This document shows positions 32,044 to 41,083 of a stretch of 64,000 bases of DNA, piece after piece (the stretch's first letter is position 1; each line of letters begins with the position of its first letter). The translations under genes were made by a program, and so were the position numbers. The notes under the pieces were generated by a model. That model searched no databases, had not been told where the DNA came from, and saw only the letters and a list, made by a program, of their open reading frames with translations. Source of the DNA: Streptomyces sp. CB02414 (GTDB lineage Bacteria > Actinomycetota > Actinomycetes > Streptomycetales > Streptomycetaceae). The stretch spans positions 496,001 to 560,000 of the forward strand of contig NZ_LIPF01000005.1 of NCBI RefSeq assembly GCF_001905385.1, written 5' to 3'.

Positions 32044-34323
32044 TCAGCCCCGGGGAGTGGTGAACCGTTCCCAGACCCGGTGCGAGCCCAGCAGTTCGGT
32101 GACCTGCTCCAGCGCCGCCGTGCCGGAGTCGGCGACGACCACACCGGGAGCGTCGGCGGGAACCCCCGACGCCTCCAGCGCGACCTCGCCGCCCGCCCAG
32201 ACGCCGATCGCCTTGCCGTGCCGGAACGCCTCCGACACCAGCAGGCTCACCCGCGGGTCGGTCGTCGCCGGCCGCGCGGGCGCCGGCCCGGACTTGTAGT
32301 CGCGCGGGGTGTACGCGTCGCTGCCCATGTCCGGCGCCCCCGCCAGCAGCACGGCGTCGAACTCCACGGAGCGCGCGGTGACGTAGCTGCGCTGGACGGT
32401 CAGCGCGGCGTCGCCCGAGCCCAGCGTGCCGCCGGTCGGCGCCACCACCAGCGGCACCATTCCCGCGTTCAGCACCGCCTGCCGCACCGCGTTCACGCCC
32501 TCCAGGTCACCCCCGCCCGTGACGATGCCGACGACCCGGCCGTCGGTGGGCCAGGTCCGGCCGACCTGCGACAGCGCCGGGCTCGGCTCGATGTCGGCCA
32601 GCGGCACGGTCGGTTGCGGCGCGGGCAGGCCCAGACCCTCGGCGACGCCCGCGCACAGCTCCGGGTCGATGTTGGCCAGCACCTGGAGGGTCCGCTCCCG
32701 GATCGCCTGCTCGTAGCACTTGCCCAGCTCGAAGGTGTAGGCGCCGATGATGTGCTCGCGCTCCACCGGGCTCATGCTCAGCCAGAAGCGCCGCGGCTGG
32801 CTGAAGTGGTCCGCGAACGACTCCGGCGCCTCGCGCACCTTGGTCGCCTCGGGAACCCGTACCGGCGCCTCGATGTACGCGCCCTCGGCCGCGCCGGCCG
32901 TGAACGGGCAGCCGCCGTCCAGGGAGTTGGGCCGGTAGGGCGCCACCCCCCGGTGCACCGCCGTCTGGTGCATGCCGTCGCGCAGCATGTCGTTGACCGG
33001 CGCCTGCGGCCGGTTGATCGGCAGCTGTGGGAAGTTGGGGCCGCCGAGCCGGGTGATCTGCGTGTCCAGGTACGAGAACAGCCGCCCCGCGAGCAGCGGG
33101 TCGTCGGTGACGTCGATGCCCGGCACCAGGTGGCCCACGTGGAAGGCGATCTGCTCCGTCTCCGCGAAGAAGTTGGACGGGTTGCGGTTCAGCGTCAGCA
33201 GCCCGACCGGCTGCACCGGCGCCAGCTCCTCGGGCACGATGTTGGTCGGGTCCAGCAGGTCGATGCCCTCGAAGGTCTGCTCCGGGTTGTCGGGGAAGGT
33301 CTGGATGCCCAGCTCCCACTGCGGGTACGCGCCCGCCTCGATCGCGTCCGCCAGGTCCCGGCGGTGGAAGTCCGGGTCGACGCCGTTGATGAGCTGCGCC
33401 TCGTCCCACACCAGGGAGTGCACGCCCAGTTTCGGCTTCCAGTGGAACTTCACCAGCGTCGTCTCGCCCGCGGCGTTGACCAGCCGGAAGGTGTGGACGC
33501 CGAAGCCCTCCATCATCCGGAAGGAGCGCGGGATGCCGCGGTCGCCCATGAAGAAGATGGTGTGGTGGGTCGCCTCGGTGTGCAGCGAGACGAAGTCCCA
33601 GAAGGTGTCGTGCGCGCTCTGCGCCTGCGGGATCTCCCGGTCCGGGTGCGGCTTCGCGGCGTGCACCACGTCCGGGAACTTGATCGCGTCCTGGATGAAG
33701 AAGACCGGGATGTTGTTCCCGACCAGATCGAAGACGCCCTCACTGGTGTAGAACTTCGTCGCGAAGCCGCGGGTGTCCCGCACGGTGTCCGACGACCCCC
33801 GGGAGCCGACCACCGTGGAGAACCGCGTGAACACCGGCGTCTCCACGTCCTCGGCGAGGAACGCCGCCTTGGTCACGGAGGCCGCCGTGCCGTAGCTCTG
33901 GAAGACGCCGTGCGCGCCGGCGCCGCGCGCGTGCACCACGCGCTCCGGGATGCGCTCGTGGTCGAAGTGCATGACCTTCTCGCGCAGGTGGTGGTCCTGC
34001 AGCAGCACGGGGCCGCGCGGACCCGCCTTCAGCGAGTGGTCGGTGTCGTACAGCCGCGTGCCCTGAGCGTTGGTCAGGTAGGCGCCGGACTGCGCGACGC
34101 GGGCCTGGTCGGCGCCCGTGGGCTGGCCGGTCGGCGAGACGGTGTCCGGTCCGCTCTGGTCCGGCTTCGGGGGCAGCGGCTCCCGGGGCTCGGTGGGTTC
34201 GGCGACGGGCGGCGACTCGGGCCCGGGCTTGCCGGGGACGCCGTCCGCCGGTCCGCCACCGTCGCCCTGCAGGCTCTCGGTGACCTTGTGGGCTACCCGC
34301 TTGAGGGGGTTGGCCTCGCTCAT
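32044..34323 (-). CDS. katE: Large-subunit catalase (HPII/KatE type)
   Basis: A 759-residue clade 2 catalase that breaks down hydrogen peroxide. The N-terminus to about 75 is Pro-rich. The catalytic histidine is in ERVVHARGAGAHG, the Asn in DLVGNNIPVFFIQDAIKFPD, and the haem-ligand tyrosine in RLFSYLDTQITRLGGPNF. The C-terminal 150 residues form the DJ-1/amidotransferase-like domain typical of large catalases (GRVVGIVTGGGDLEGVNAV). Length matches the HPII class. It is monocistronic by position, with a hairpin downstream. Confidence 0.95.
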   Translation of the reverse strand: MSEANPLKRVAHKVTESLQGDGGGPADGVPGKPGPESPPVAEPTEPREPLPPKPDQSGPDTVSPTGQPTGADQARVAQSGAYLTNAQGTRLYDTDHSLKAGPRGPVLLQDHHLREKVMHFDHERIPERVVHARGAGAHGVFQSYGTAASVTKAAFLAEDVETPVFTRFSTVVGSRGSSDTVRDTRGFATKFYTSEGVFDLVGNNIPVFFIQDAIKFPDVVHAAKPHPDREIPQAQSAHDTFWDFVSLHTEATHHTIFFMGDRGIPRSFRMMEGFGVHTFRLVNAAGETTLVKFHWKPKLGVHSLVWDEAQLINGVDPDFHRRDLADAIEAGAYPQWELGIQTFPDNPEQTFEGIDLLDPTNIVPEELAPVQPVGLLTLNRNPSNFFAETEQIAFHVGHLVPGIDVTDDPLLAGRLFSYLDTQITRLGGPNFPQLPINRPQAPVNDMLRDGMHQTAVHRGVAPYRPNSLDGGCPFTAGAAEGAYIEAPVRVPEATKVREAPESFADHFSQPRRFWLSMSPVEREHIIGAYTFELGKCYEQAIRERTLQVLANIDPELCAGVAEGLGLPAPQPTVPLADIEPSPALSQVGRTWPTDGRVVGIVTGGGDLEGVNAVRQAVLNAGMVPLVVAPTGGTLGSGDAALTVQRSYVTARSVEFDAVLLAGAPDMGSDAYTPRDYKSGPAPARPATTDPRVSLLVSEAFRHGKAIGVWAGGEVALEASGVPADAPGVVVADSGTAALEQVTELLGSHRVWERFTTPRG

Positions 34324-34459
34324 CAGCCTCTTCTCCGTTCTGGGCGGGCCGCTGCACGCGGCCGGTCGTGTTCGGGTACCGACTGCCGTGGTGGGCCGTG
34401 ACCGCGTACCCAGCGAGCGGGACTCAAGGCATGGGCGCGAGGGAACGGACGCGGACGTC

Positions 34460-34687
34460 TCAGGTGACGGACTCCCCGTCGTGCACGCCGCCCTGACAGC
34501 GTTTCGTGAAGGATCCCGTCCCCGACTGGTCGACCGAGACGACGATGAGTCCGCCGCCCTGGATGCACTCGGTCGCCGTCACGTCGGCCGGGAGGTGCGC
34601 GGCGGGGGACACGGAGGCCTCGGCGGGAGCCGCGCAGAGTACCGGCACGGTCAGGGCCGTGACCACGGCCCACAGGGACTTGCGCAT
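34460..34687 (-). CDS. Small secreted protein with one cysteine pair
   Basis: A 75-residue protein with a Sec signal peptide (MRKSLWAVVTALTVPVLCAA, cleavage near AEA-SV). The mature part of about 50 residues has Cys in TECIQGGG and KRCQGG, probably forming a disulfide; V/S/T-rich strands lie between. AAGGAG sits 8 bases before ATG 34687. No family recognised. It lies downstream of the GH154 operon but past a hairpin, so it likely has its own promoter. Confidence 0.75.
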   Translation of the reverse strand: MRKSLWAVVTALTVPVLCAAPAEASVSPAAHLPADVTATECIQGGGLIVVSVDQSGTGSFTKRCQGGVHDGESVT

Positions 34688-34769
34688 CAGTGGGGCTCCT
34701 TCTCGCCGGTGCCGTACCAGCGTCACCGGGCGCGCCGCGGTCCGCCACTTCAGACGCGCGCACGAGGGA

Positions 34770-34798
34770 GGCCCCGACCGGTCGTGCCGGCCGGGGCC
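34770..34798 (-). terminator. Terminator of the sugar-uptake operon
   Basis: GGCCCCG and CGGGGCC, then CCGG and CCGG, form a hairpin with one A-C mismatch and a TCGTG loop, 28 bases after the GH154-like gene. Confidence 0.65.
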
Positions 34799-34826
34799 CC
34801 GTGTGCTCCTGGGTCCGGAGTCGTTG

Positions 34827-36725
34827 TCAGGCGGGCGTGTGTGTCACCCGCACCGGCTCGAACGAGACGCGGGTGCGCCCGCCGCCGTCCGCCCAGACCA
34901 CCTCGGCCTCCCGCTCGCCGGACACGACCTCCGTGACGGCGTCCGCCAGCGGGCCGGGCCCCGGTTCGCCGGTGAGCGCGGCCAGGCAGAGGTGCAGCGA
35001 GGTGCCGCCCGCTTCGCCGGACAGCCGGGGCAGCTCGGCCCACTGCGTGTACGCGGTGCCCTGCGGGGCGCGGACGGTCTCGGGCTCGGGGCTCCAGCCG
35101 TGCAGTCCGTGCAGCGCCGAGACCAGGGGCTCCTCGGGGCCGGTGGCCCATCCGGTGTGCGTGAGGCGCGTGCCGGGCGGCGCCCCGGTCACCCGGTGCA
35201 CCCGCAGCTCGTACGGCCCCTTGGCCACGGTCACGCTCTCCACCCGCAGCCCCGGCACCATCGGGGGACCGCCGGCGAACACCGGCCGGTGCCAGGACGC
35301 CGCCCAGCCCCAGCCCTCGCCCTGCCCCGCGCCGAGCGGGTGGACGCGGCGCCGCACACTGCCGCGTCCGTTCACCTGGACCGAGAGGTGGTTGTCCGCG
35401 ACGTTCGTGACGGCGGTCGGGCCGGTCCGGGTCGAGTAGGCCTGCCGGCCGTAGTGCGGGTCGTCCTCGGCGGCCACCTCTCCCTCGTGCGGCCGGACGT
35501 GGTCGCTGCCGTGGTTGTGCAGCCGTACGATCCCGTCGGCGCGCGTCGCCTGGAGCAGCAGTCCGGGTGCCGGCAGGGCGAGCACGCGGTCCGCCTCCTC
35601 CACCGGGGCCGGCTCCTCGGTCGCCGTCCACAGCGGGTGGCCGGCGGGGGCGAGGAGCGACACGAACGCCTTCGACGCCCAGTACGGGGAGGCCGGGCCC
35701 GAGTACGGCTGGAGGGTGGCCTCGTGGGGGCCGTGCCAGCCGAGGCTCAGCAGCCCGTCGTCGGTCAGCGCGCCCCGCTCCAGGAAGTACCGCAGGTTGC
35801 CGCTCACCAGCCGCCGCGAGGCGCCCGGTGCCAGCGGCGTGTGCCCGGTGACCGCGCCCAGCCCCACGGCCGCGGAGGCCGCGAAGCGGTAGGCGAGCGA
35901 ACGGCCGTAGTGCAGCGGCGCCCCGTCCCCGCCGAACATCCGCGCGTAGCCGTCGAGGTGCGTGCGCAGCCGTTCCCCGTAGCGGGCGGCGACCGGCCCG
36001 GTGTCGCCGGCCAGGTGGGCGTCGAGCACCGGGTACAGGTGCAGCGCCCAGCCGTTGTAGTGGTCGAAGGCGCGTCCGTCGCCGTCGGCGTACCAGCCGT
36101 CGCCCCGGTACCAGCCCTCCATCAGCTCCAGCGCCCGCTGCCGGGCCGCCGCCGTCTCCGGGTCCCCGCGGCCGACCGACTCCAGGAACCCGGCCACCGT
36201 GTACGGGAACAGGTACCAGTTGTTGGGCGCCGGCACGTGCCTGAGCGCCCCGCGCAGCCACTCCTCCACCCGGTCCTGCACCCCGGCGTCGAGGTTCTTC
36301 CACAGCCAGGGCGTGGTCAGCCGCAGCCCGAGCGCGACCGACGCGGACTCGACCATCGGCTGACCCTGCACGTCGTGGCCGAGGATCAGCGGCCAGGACT
36401 CGGCGTCCTCGCGGCCGGGCGTGCGGGTGCCCGAGTCGAGGCCGCGCGCATAGCGGTCCAGCCAGCCGTGCGGGTCGTCGCCGTCGGCGCCGGCGACCCG
36501 GAAGGCCGCCGCGAGGAAGGTCCGGGCGAAGCCCTCCAGCCCGTCGGAGCGCACGCCCGAGCGGGAGGGGCGCCCCGGCAGGTCCAGCAGGGCGCGGCCG
36601 GGGGTGCTCCAGCGCCACGCCGCCCACAGCAGCCCGTCCGCGACGGCCTCCCAGTGGGCCCGGGTGTACCCGGTGTACGGGCTCGGCGCACGGTCCTCGG
36701 TGGGCAGTTCGAACGGGATGCTCAT
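34827..36725 (-). CDS. DUF2264/GH154 family protein, probable glycoside hydrolase
   Basis: A 632-residue DUF2264 protein. This family corresponds to CAZy GH154, whose characterised activity is beta-glucuronidase on plant or microbial glycans. An alpha-helical toroid-like N-terminal part (residues about 20-360: NNWYLFPYTVAGFLE, AFDHYNGWALHLYPV, GDGAPLHYGRSLAYRF) is followed by a beta-rich C-terminal half. No signal peptide, so it should act in the cytoplasm on imported oligosaccharides. ATG 36725 overlaps the preceding dehydrogenase stop (ATGA). Last gene of the operon. Confidence 0.85.
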   Translation of the reverse strand: MSIPFELPTEDRAPSPYTGYTRAHWEAVADGLLWAAWRWSTPGRALLDLPGRPSRSGVRSDGLEGFARTFLAAAFRVAGADGDDPHGWLDRYARGLDSGTRTPGREDAESWPLILGHDVQGQPMVESASVALGLRLTTPWLWKNLDAGVQDRVEEWLRGALRHVPAPNNWYLFPYTVAGFLESVGRGDPETAAARQRALELMEGWYRGDGWYADGDGRAFDHYNGWALHLYPVLDAHLAGDTGPVAARYGERLRTHLDGYARMFGGDGAPLHYGRSLAYRFAASAAVGLGAVTGHTPLAPGASRRLVSGNLRYFLERGALTDDGLLSLGWHGPHEATLQPYSGPASPYWASKAFVSLLAPAGHPLWTATEEPAPVEEADRVLALPAPGLLLQATRADGIVRLHNHGSDHVRPHEGEVAAEDDPHYGRQAYSTRTGPTAVTNVADNHLSVQVNGRGSVRRRVHPLGAGQGEGWGWAASWHRPVFAGGPPMVPGLRVESVTVAKGPYELRVHRVTGAPPGTRLTHTGWATGPEEPLVSALHGLHGWSPEPETVRAPQGTAYTQWAELPRLSGEAGGTSLHLCLAALTGEPGPGPLADAVTEVVSGEREAEVVWADGGGRTRVSFEPVRVTHTPA

Positions 36726-37753
36726 GCCAGGAACGCCAGCCTTTCGCGTCGTACGGGATGGAGGAAGCCGGAACCCGACGCCCAGCGGGTCGTCTCGGCG
36801 AGGGCGAGGTCGGCCAGGCGGCGCCACTCGTTGCCCTCGGAACCGGCGAGGTGCGGGGTGATCAGCGCGTTGTCGCACTCCCACAGCGGATGGTCCGGCG
36901 GCAGGACCTCGGGGTCGGTGACGTCCAGCACCGCCCGGACACGGCCCGCCAGGACGGCGTCGGTGAGCGCGTCCTGGTCGACGACCGCGCCCCGGGAGGT
37001 GTTGATGAGCACCGCGTCGGGCCGCATCGCGTCGATCAGGGACCGGCCGACCAGTCCCCGGGTGGTCGGCAGCAGCGGCGTGTGCACGCTGACGGTGTCG
37101 CAGCGCGCGAACAGCTCGGGCAGCGACACGAGTTCGACGCCGAGTCCGGCGGCGTCCGCGTCGCTCACGTACGGGTCGTGCAGGAGGACGTCCACGTCGT
37201 ACGGGCGCAGCAGCTCGACGACCCGGCGGCCGATCAGCGAGGCCGACAGGATGCCGACCGTGCGGCGGTAGTTGCCGACGCCGCGCGGGGTGCGCAGCCA
37301 GTTGCCGCGCTCCCGGGACACCCGGTAGTCGCGGGCCCGCTCCAGCACCCGCTTGCCGGTGAGCAGGATCATGGAGAGTGTGTACTCGGCCACCGGCAGC
37401 GCGTTGGCGGCTGCGGCCGAGGACACCTCGATCCCCCGCTCCCAGCAGGCCTCGGTGACGTGCCCGCGGACGCTGCCCGCCGTGTGCACCACGGCCCGCA
37501 GCCGGGGCGCGGCCCGCAGCACGGCCTCGTCCAGCCGCGGACAGCCCCAGCCGGTGACCAGCAGATCCACGTCGGCCAGCACGGACGCGGCCCGCGGCGT
37601 GGACAGGTCGTCCAGGACCGGGAACGGCGCGAGGTCGCAGACCCGGCGGAAGGCGGCGAGGGACTGCGGATCGAGGACGGCCGAGGCGGCGTCCCGGGAC
37701 ATGGCCACGGCGGCACGGGGCCGGAATCCGGGACCGGGGGAGTGCGAGGTCAC
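36722..37753 (-). CDS. D-isomer-specific 2-hydroxyacid dehydrogenase family protein
   Basis: A 343-residue NAD(H)-dependent oxidoreductase. Catalytic Arg in NTSRGAVVDQDAL, Glu in DVTDPEVLPPDHPL and His in ITPHLAGS are all in place. The nucleotide-binding part carries TVGILSASLIGRRVVELL, where the usual GxGxxG glycines are partly replaced (GILSASLIG), a feature seen in this sugar-operon subgroup. GTG 37753 overlaps the permease stop (GTGA), so translation is coupled. It probably processes a sugar acid made by the uptake operon. The real substrate is unknown. Confidence 0.85.
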   Translation of the reverse strand: MTSHSPGPGFRPRAAVAMSRDAASAVLDPQSLAAFRRVCDLAPFPVLDDLSTPRAASVLADVDLLVTGWGCPRLDEAVLRAAPRLRAVVHTAGSVRGHVTEACWERGIEVSSAAAANALPVAEYTLSMILLTGKRVLERARDYRVSRERGNWLRTPRGVGNYRRTVGILSASLIGRRVVELLRPYDVDVLLHDPYVSDADAAGLGVELVSLPELFARCDTVSVHTPLLPTTRGLVGRSLIDAMRPDAVLINTSRGAVVDQDALTDAVLAGRVRAVLDVTDPEVLPPDHPLWECDNALITPHLAGSEGNEWRRLADLALAETTRWASGSGFLHPVRRERLAFLA

Positions 37754-38613
37754 TTGACGGCTCCGGCGGTCAGCCCGCTCCGCCAGAAGCGCTGGAGCAG
37801 GACGAAGGCGAGGATGAGCGGCAGTACGGCGAGCAGTGAGCCCATGATCACCACGGGGTAGTACTCCGGCGACACGGACGCCGCGCTGTTCCACTGGTAC
37901 AGGCCGAGACTGACGGGATACAGGTCCTGGTCGGACAGCATCACCATGGGCAGGAAGAAGTTGTTCCAGATCGCGGTCAGCTGGAAGAGGAAGACGGTGA
38001 TCAGACCGGGCCCGAGCATCCTGAGCGCCACCCGGGCGTACGTGGTCAGCTCGCCCGCCCCGTCCACCCGCGCCGCCTCCAGCACCTCGTCGGGCACATA
38101 GCCCCGCGCGAAGATGCGGCCGAGGTAGACGCCGAACGGGTTGAACAGCACCGGGATGAAGACCGCCCAGAAGGTGTTGACCAGGCCGGCCTCGGACGCC
38201 ATCAGGTACAGCGGCAGCGCGAGCACCGTCTGCGGCACCATGACCGCCGCCAGCACCAGACCGAACAGCTTCTCCTTGTGCCGGAAGCTGTACTTGTCGA
38301 AGGCGTAGCCGCAGGCCACGCTCACCAGCGCGCCGACGGCCGCGCCCACCACCGCGTACAGCAGGCTGTTGACGTACCAGCGGCCGTACAGCCCGCCGTC
38401 CATGGCGAACAGGTCCCCCATGTTCTGGAGGAAGGAGAAGTCGCTCAGGGAGAGCAGGTCGCTGCTGAAGAGCGCGTCCCGGGTCTTGGTGGCGGCGAGC
38501 ACCAGCCACAGCACCGGCAGCAGGGTGTAGAGGACGGAGATCGCCACGACGGCGTTGACCGTCGCGCGCCCCAGCAGTCCCGGGCGGAGCAGGGAGCTGT
38601 CGGTGGCGCTCAT
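37750..38613 (-). CDS. Carbohydrate ABC transporter permease (MalG type)
   Basis: A 287-residue inner-membrane permease with six helices. The EAA loop that contacts the ATPase is EAARVDGAGELTTYARVALRML (conserved EAAxxDGA...G). It pairs with the upstream permease, with which it shares a 4-base ATGA overlap. No ATP-binding gene lies in the operon; in Streptomyces such CUT1 importers share the multi-operon ATPase MsiK. Confidence 0.93.
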   Translation of the reverse strand: MSATDSSLLRPGLLGRATVNAVVAISVLYTLLPVLWLVLAATKTRDALFSSDLLSLSDFSFLQNMGDLFAMDGGLYGRWYVNSLLYAVVGAAVGALVSVACGYAFDKYSFRHKEKLFGLVLAAVMVPQTVLALPLYLMASEAGLVNTFWAVFIPVLFNPFGVYLGRIFARGYVPDEVLEAARVDGAGELTTYARVALRMLGPGLITVFLFQLTAIWNNFFLPMVMLSDQDLYPVSLGLYQWNSAASVSPEYYPVVIMGSLLAVLPLILAFVLLQRFWRSGLTAGAVK

Positions 38614-39599
38614 CGGGCCTCCTCCGTGACGTCGGCGCGGCTGGTGAAGCGGGTGACGCCGTAGGACAGGGCGATGGTGCAGACGAGCAGGACCACCGAG
38701 GCGGCCGCCGCGAGGCTGTAGTTGTTGCGGGTGAAGGCAGCGTCGTAGATGTACATGCTGGGGGAGAACCGGGAGCTGATCATCGGTGAGGACTGGCTGA
38801 GCAGCATCGGCTCGGTGAAGAGCTGGAGCGCCCAGATCAGCGTGAAGATGGAGACCATCACGATCGAGGCGCGCACCAGGGGCGTCTTCACCTGGAGCGC
38901 GGTGCGCACCGGCCCCGCGCCGTCCACCACGGACGCCTCGATCACCTCGCGCGGCACGGCCTGCAACGCGGCGTAGAAGACCACCATGTTGTAGCCGAGG
39001 TTGCTCCACAGCGCGATGTTCACGATGGACGGGATCACCGTGTGGACGCCGAGGAAGTCGATGGTGATGTCGCCCTGGGCGAACAGCTCGATCACCGGGC
39101 TGATGCCGGGCGTGTACAGGTACAGCCAGATCAGCGCCGCGATGATGCCGGGCACGGCGTGCGGCAGGAACAGGCCGAGCTGGGCGAAGGCGCGCAGCCG
39201 GACCACGCCGGAGTCCAGCAGCAGGGCGAGGGCGAGCGCGCCGACGACCATGAGCGGGATGTAGATCAGGCAGTACAGGGCGACCGTGCCGAGCCCGCCG
39301 AGGAAGGTCGGGTCGGTGAGCACGGCCGCGTAGGAGCGCAGCCCCACGAAGATCCGGCGTTCGGGTCCGAAGCCCAGGCCGGGCTGGTCGTCGCTGAAGA
39401 AGCTCAGGTAGACGGCCGTGCCGACCGGGATCAGGAAGACGGTGACCAGCAGGGCGAAGAACGGCGTCATCAGGACGCCGGCGGCGGTCAGTTGTCTGCG
39501 CTTGGCCGCTCTGCGGGCGCGCAGTCCGGACGCGGAGGGCGCCGGGGCCCCGGCGGGGGAGGCGCCGGCCGGCACCCGGGTGTGGGTGGTCGTGGTCAT
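38610..39599 (-). CDS. Carbohydrate ABC transporter permease (MalF type)
   Basis: A 329-residue permease with six helices after a basic N-terminus (Arg/Lys-rich at about 25-36). The EAA loop is EASVVDGAGPVRTALQVKTPL. AGGTG lies before ATG. It is 25 bases downstream of the binding-protein gene and overlaps the next permease, so the three form one CUT1 importer. Confidence 0.93.
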   Translation of the reverse strand: MTTTTHTRVPAGASPAGAPAPSASGLRARRAAKRRQLTAAGVLMTPFFALLVTVFLIPVGTAVYLSFFSDDQPGLGFGPERRIFVGLRSYAAVLTDPTFLGGLGTVALYCLIYIPLMVVGALALALLLDSGVVRLRAFAQLGLFLPHAVPGIIAALIWLYLYTPGISPVIELFAQGDITIDFLGVHTVIPSIVNIALWSNLGYNMVVFYAALQAVPREVIEASVVDGAGPVRTALQVKTPLVRASIVMVSIFTLIWALQLFTEPMLLSQSSPMISSRFSPSMYIYDAAFTRNNYSLAAAASVVLLVCTIALSYGVTRFTSRADVTEEAR

Positions 39600-39624
39600 G
39601 GGGTGTCACCTGCCTTTCGTCGGC

Positions 39625-40956
39625 TCAGGTGCTGTGCTGGGTGGTGGACAGGCCGAGGGCCTTGAGGTCGGGCATGGTGCCCTCCTGCGCGGTGCGCAAC
39701 GACTCGGCGAGGGAGCCCTGGCCGCCGCTGACGCGGGCGAAGGAGTCCTGCATGACCTTCTGCGTGGCGCTCATCCGCGGCCCCCACAGCCACTGCTCGC
39801 CGATCTTCTCGGCCTCCCGCTCGAACAGGGTGTAGATGTCCTGACCGCCGTAGTACGACCGGTCGAAGGCGTCGCGGCCCACGGAGACCAGGCCGGGGGC
39901 GGCCGGGTACTGGCTGCTGGTGCCGCTGGACAGCCGGGCCCGCAGGGCGTCGGGGTGGGAGACCTGCCACTCGATGAACTCCATGGCGGCCTCGGGATGT
40001 TCGCTGTCCTCGGTGACGGCGAAGGTGGAGCCGCCGTGCGTGCCGGCGGAGGGGCTGCCGGTGTCCCACTGCGGCATCGGGGCGATCCGCCACTGGCCCT
40101 TCTGCCCCGGCCGCGCGTTCATCTGCGCGCCCGCGTCCCAGGCGCCGCTGAGCCGGGTCAGGACCAGGCCGTTCGCGATCTGCGCGTCGGACTGGCGGCT
40201 CTCGACGGCGTTCATGAAGACGTCGTCCCGGTCGATCAGCCCCTGCCAGTACTCGGCGACCCGCCGGGAGGGCGCGTCGGCGAGGGAGACGTTCCAGGCG
40301 CCCTTGGAGGTGTCGAACCACTGGGCGCCCGCCTGCCAGGCGTAGCAGGCGAACTGCGTCATCCCGTCGGTGGGGAACAGCACCAGCCTGCGGTCGGGTG
40401 CCTCGCGGCGCACGGTCGCGGCCTGCTCGGCGAACTCGTCCCAGGTTCGGGCGGGCCGGAGCCCGTAGCGGTCGAAGAGGTCGGCGCGGTAGTGCATGAC
40501 CATGGGCTCGACGTCCAGCGGCACGCTGAACACCCGGCCCTCGAAGGTGGTCAGCCCGAGCGACTGCGGCAGCAGCTTGCGGCGCAGGCCGTCGCTGACG
40601 AGGTCGGTGATGTCACGGGCGACGCCGTCGATGGCGTACCCGGGCACCTGCGGATACTCGATGGTGGCGACGTCGGGTGCGTTGCCCGCCCGGGCGGCGT
40701 TGCTGAGCTTGGCGTAACCGCCCTGCCCGCCGGACGGGATCTGGTTGAACTCCACCTGGATGCTGCGGTGGGTGCGGTTGAACTCGTCGACCACCTCCTG
40801 ACTGCCGCGCAGGGCGGACCAGAAGGTGATGCGCGTGGCACCGCCCGTGCGGGCCGACGATGCGCCGTTCCCCCCGCTGCAGGCGCTCACGGCTCCTGTC
40901 AGGGGTACGGCGGCCATCGCGGCGAGCACGGAGCGACGGCTGGGTCGTCCGGGCAT
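39625..40956 (-). CDS. Extracellular sugar-binding lipoprotein
   Basis: A 443-residue solute-binding protein (family 1). The N-terminus has RRSVLAAMAAVPLTGAVSAC, a twin-Arg-like start with the lipobox Cys at about residue 26, so it is lipidated outside the membrane. The mature protein shows ITFWSALRGSQEVVDEFNRT and a late GGSTFAVTEDSEHPEAAMEF, typical of CUT1 binding proteins. ATG 40956 has GGGAGG just upstream. First gene of the uptake operon; operator-like repeat about 115 bases before it. Confidence 0.93.
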   Translation of the reverse strand: MPGRPSRRSVLAAMAAVPLTGAVSACSGGNGASSARTGGATRITFWSALRGSQEVVDEFNRTHRSIQVEFNQIPSGGQGGYAKLSNAARAGNAPDVATIEYPQVPGYAIDGVARDITDLVSDGLRRKLLPQSLGLTTFEGRVFSVPLDVEPMVMHYRADLFDRYGLRPARTWDEFAEQAATVRREAPDRRLVLFPTDGMTQFACYAWQAGAQWFDTSKGAWNVSLADAPSRRVAEYWQGLIDRDDVFMNAVESRQSDAQIANGLVLTRLSGAWDAGAQMNARPGQKGQWRIAPMPQWDTGSPSAGTHGGSTFAVTEDSEHPEAAMEFIEWQVSHPDALRARLSSGTSSQYPAAPGLVSVGRDAFDRSYYGGQDIYTLFEREAEKIGEQWLWGPRMSATQKVMQDSFARVSGGQGSLAESLRTAQEGTMPDLKALGLSTTQHST

Positions 40957-41069
40957 GGCGCCTCCCGCGGCTCCTGCGGGCCCGCGTGGCTGCGGACCCG
41001 ACTGTTCGGGACACGGGAATCCTGAAGCCTCCAGCACAAACGGTCAATAGATCGATCAGAAGAAAATAA

Positions 41070-41083
41070 AGCGTTCAAACGCT
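41070..41083. promoter_or_regulatory. Operator candidate before the binding-protein gene
   Basis: AGCGTT and AACGCT form an inverted repeat around CA (AGCGTTCAAACGCT). The half TTTGA.CGCT resembles TTTGAGCGAT in front of the regulator gene. It overlaps the regulator's stop codon and lies in an AT-richer promoter region. Confidence 0.55.
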